64,000 nt of DNA. It comes from Halosimplex carlsbadense 2-9-1. Its GTDB lineage: Archaea; Halobacteriota; Halobacteria; Halobacteriales; Haloarculaceae. The translations under genes were made by a program, and so were the position numbers. The notes beneath the pieces were generated by a model. The model had not been told where the DNA came from and did not search any database. It worked only from the letters and a program-made list of their open reading frames with translations. Below, one piece after another: positions 62,603 to 64,000 of this stretch; position 1 is the stretch's first letter, and each line of letters starts with the position of its first letter. The stretch spans positions 83,263 to 147,262 of the forward strand of contig NZ_AOIU01000033.1 in NCBI RefSeq assembly GCF_000337455.1, in the 5' to 3' direction.

Positions 62603-62893
62603 ATGCATCTAAGACGTGATGGACTTCGCCCCTTATTGATCGTTGAGTCAGAAGCATATGGAGAACTAGAGACGATTCAAGACATCATCCAAGGAATTGG
62701 TGTTATACTTGCGCTCGTAGGAGTATTAACTCGATTTACAGGGTTAATCGGATCTGTAGTCGGTTTGATCGAATTGGGGATTGCACTGTTTTTAGCAGCT
62801 CGTTTGGTGAAATTGGAGAGGAGTGAAATTACAGAAGAGATCGGGATTGAGGATGATATTGAGGTGACCATGAGGCATGTTGACGACGAATAG
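62603..62893 (+). CDS. Small membrane protein, AT-rich gene
   Basis: This 96-residue protein has a polar start, then two hydrophobic segments (about 28-43 and 45-66) with VILALVGVLTRFTGLIG and LIELGIALFLAARLV, and a charged C-terminus that is Glu/Asp-rich. The gene is AT-rich and lies between the two copies of a 13-bp repeat. It may be a cargo gene or a recent insertion. I do not recognise it. Confidence 0.6.
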   Translation: MHLRRDGLRPLLIVESEAYGELETIQDIIQGIGVILALVGVLTRFTGLIGSVVGLIELGIALFLAARLVKLERSEITEEIGIEDDIEVTMRHVDDE

Positions 62894-63011
62894 GAAGAGA
62901 TTGATTCAGACTATTTGATTTCCCCTGCTTGTTCGGTAGTCCGCGACCTGTGGAAACCGGCCATCAGAAATGTTCGATTCTATTGGACAAGCCTGAACTT
63001 CTAAGAATAGC

Positions 63012-63024
63012 AGTGTCCGGTTCT
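63012..63024. repeat. 13-bp repeat, copy 2 (AGTGTCCGGTTCT)
   Basis: Second exact copy of the 13-mer at 62471-62483, in an AT-rich gene-free stretch (62894-63131) before the LeuA/CimA gene. Nothing else is supported in that stretch. Confidence 0.6.
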
Positions 63025-63131
63025 ACAAATTGATTGATCTCCCTAACCAACTCATTTAACTGCTACCCTATTCTTCCAATCAATCTCAAACTGTCCGCTT
63101 TGGCTTCAAACCGGATCTCAAGACCGGAATC

Positions 63132-64000
63132 GTGCCACGCGCTACCGCACGAACGCACCGAGCGGAGCCTTTATTGCCTCCGAGGGAACAGCATAGAGTA
63201 CAATGTCCAATACTGAGGGCACGTCGGCTTCGCCGGCGGATCGAGTTCTTCCAGGGTACTTTAAATAGTACCTCGGAAGTTCACGAGGCACGTATTTTCG
63301 ACACCACGCTCCGCGACGGGGAGCAGTCACCACGCACGTCGTTCTCCTACGAAGACAAACGGGAGATAGCGGCGGTGCTGGACGACATGGGAACCCACGT
63401 CATCGAGGCGGGCTTCCCGGTCAACTCCGACGCGGAATTCGAGGCCGTTCGCGACATCGCGAACTCGACCTCGACGACGACCTGCGGGCTGGCGCGGGTC
63501 GTCGAGAAAGACGTCGAAGCGGCACTGGACTCCGGTGTGGAGCTGGTTCACGTGTTCGTCTCGACGAGCGACGTACAGCTGGAGGACTCCATGCACGCGA
63601 CCCGCGAGCAGGCCGTCGAGCGCGCCGTCCAGTCGGTCGAGCGCGTCAAAGAGGCCGGGGTCGACTGCATGTTCTCGCCGATGGACGCCACCCGAACCGA
63701 CGAGGCGTTCCTGATGGAGGTCGTCGACGCCGTCAGCGAGGCGGGCACCGACTGGATCAACATCCCGGACACCTGCGGGGTGGCGACGCCCACGCGGTTC
63801 CGCGACATGATCGCGAAGGTCGTCGACCGCACGGACGCGGACATCGACGTCCACACGCACGACGACTTCGGGCTGGCGGCGGCCAACGCGCTGTCGGGCT
63901 TCGAGGCCGGCGCCGCCCAGGCGCAGGTCTCGGTCAACGGCATCGGCGAGCGCGCGGGCAACGCGGCCTACGAGGAGGTCGTGATGGCCCTGGAGTCGCT
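63132..64000 (+). CDS. 2-isopropylmalate/(R)-citramalate synthase, 5' part
   Basis: This is the N-terminal part of a LeuA/CimA-type enzyme (HMGL-like TIM barrel) that condenses acetyl-CoA with a 2-oxo acid; the window ends inside the gene. The metal and substrate motif IFDTTLRDGEQSP is clear from about 63294, followed by EAGFPVNSDAEFEAV, VHVFVSTSDVQ and DVHTHDDFGLAAANA. Leucine synthesis (LeuA) and isoleucine synthesis (CimA) cannot be told apart without the C-terminal domain. The start is unclear. In-frame GTG 63132 and TTG 63174 are candidates; the leaderless-looking ATG at 63203 is out of frame. Confidence 0.85.
   Translation, partial: MPRATARTHRAEPLLPPREQHRVQCPILRARRLRRRIEFFQGTLNSTSEVHEARIFDTTLRDGEQSPRTSFSYEDKREIAAVLDDMGTHVIEAGFPVNSDAEFEAVRDIANSTSTTTCGLARVVEKDVEAALDSGVELVHVFVSTSDVQLEDSMHATREQAVERAVQSVERVKEAGVDCMFSPMDATRTDEAFLMEVVDAVSEAGTDWINIPDTCGVATPTRFRDMIAKVVDRTDADIDVHTHDDFGLAAANALSGFEAGAAQAQVSVNGIGERAGNAAYEEVVMALES
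63170..63175 (+). promoter_or_regulatory. TATA box before the LeuA/CimA gene
   Basis: The sequence TTTATT sits 28-33 bases before ATG 63203, with purine-rich BRE-like sequence (gcggagcc) ahead of it. This predicts a transcript start close to 63200, downstream of the in-frame GTG and TTG candidates of the LeuA/CimA frame. Confidence 0.55.
63203..63268 (+). CDS. 21-codon leader ORF overlapping the LeuA/CimA start
   Basis: An ATG positioned for a leaderless transcript opens a frame encoding 21 residues (starting MSNTEGTSASPADRVL) and stops at TAG 63266-63268. It is in the +2 frame relative to the enzyme, whose reading frame continues across it (RRRIEFFQGTLNSTSEV). It could be a regulatory leader, the true start of the enzyme linked by a +1 frameshift, or the mark of a one-base sequencing error. 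Codon use alone cannot decide. Confidence 0.4.
   Translation: MSNTEGTSASPADRVLPGYFK

Noticed and set aside
62332-62604. Minus-strand ORF of 90 codons between two small membrane genes.
   Set aside because: It overlaps the 61998 gene end, has no family motif, and shows poor codon bias compared with the plus-strand frames.

Overview
The window is high-GC chromosomal DNA of a halophilic archaeon (class Halobacteria). The evidence is the acidic, Asp/Glu-rich proteins, the strong G/C third positions, TATA-type promoters about 28 bases before start codons with no leader, Tat-type secretion signals, and several protein families known almost only from haloarchaea (HalOD1, 7TM-N histidine kinases, and DUF5815-, DUF5779- and DUF6149-like proteins). 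No rRNA, tRNA, CRISPR array, integrase or transposase was seen. The first bases carry a Tn5/Nextera mosaic-end adapter, so the left edge is a contig end with leftover library sequence. The right edge cuts a LeuA/CimA-type gene.

Layout. 1-7.7 kb: a phosphate permease preceded by a two-helix membrane protein with about 48 VxxT tetrads, then homoserine kinase, a histidine kinase, and an FAD amine-oxidase-like enzyme. 7.9-15.2 kb: a pyridine-nucleotide oxidoreductase, small haloarchaeal proteins, and carB. 15.2-24 kb: an M24 peptidase, aroA and aroC (shikimate pathway), msrA, a DJ-1 protein, a UDG-like protein, a UspA/CBS pair, and thrS. 24-31 kb: an SLC13-type transporter, a lipoprotein, PspA, a hybrid receiver/kinase, and a hydrolase. 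31-37 kb: pyrG-guaA(B) overlapping by one base, a PQQ-propeller lipoprotein, and a tandem pair of paralogous unknown proteins. 37-45.7 kb: an MBL hydrolase, a GH3 glucosidase, a secreted propeller, MoaB with a long acidic/His-rich N-terminus, a solute-binding protein without a signal peptide, and a zinc alcohol dehydrogenase. 45.8-50.7 kb: another histidine kinase, idi, an Lrp regulator divergent from carA with two palindromes between them, and a PH-like protein. 50.8-55.5 kb: many small proteins. 55.6-60.9 kb: two convergent VOC dioxygenases, a carboxylesterase (MhqO/MhqD-like), an aldehyde dehydrogenase and an SDR.

60.9-63.2 kb is a clearly AT-richer island. It holds four tandem perfect hairpins behind a TATA box (a candidate structured RNA) and three small unrecognised membrane proteins. 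A repeated 13-mer flanks the last of these. The island ends at the LeuA/CimA gene, whose apparent leaderless ATG opens a 21-codon ORF in a different frame.

The core genes mostly serve nucleotide (carA, carB, pyrG, guaAB), aromatic and aspartate-family amino acid, and isoprenoid biosynthesis. The strongest candidates for something undescribed are the tetrad-repeat protein coupled to the phosphate permease, the 61.2-62.9 kb island with its hairpin array, the out-of-frame leader ORF at the LeuA/CimA start, and the His-rich MoaB.
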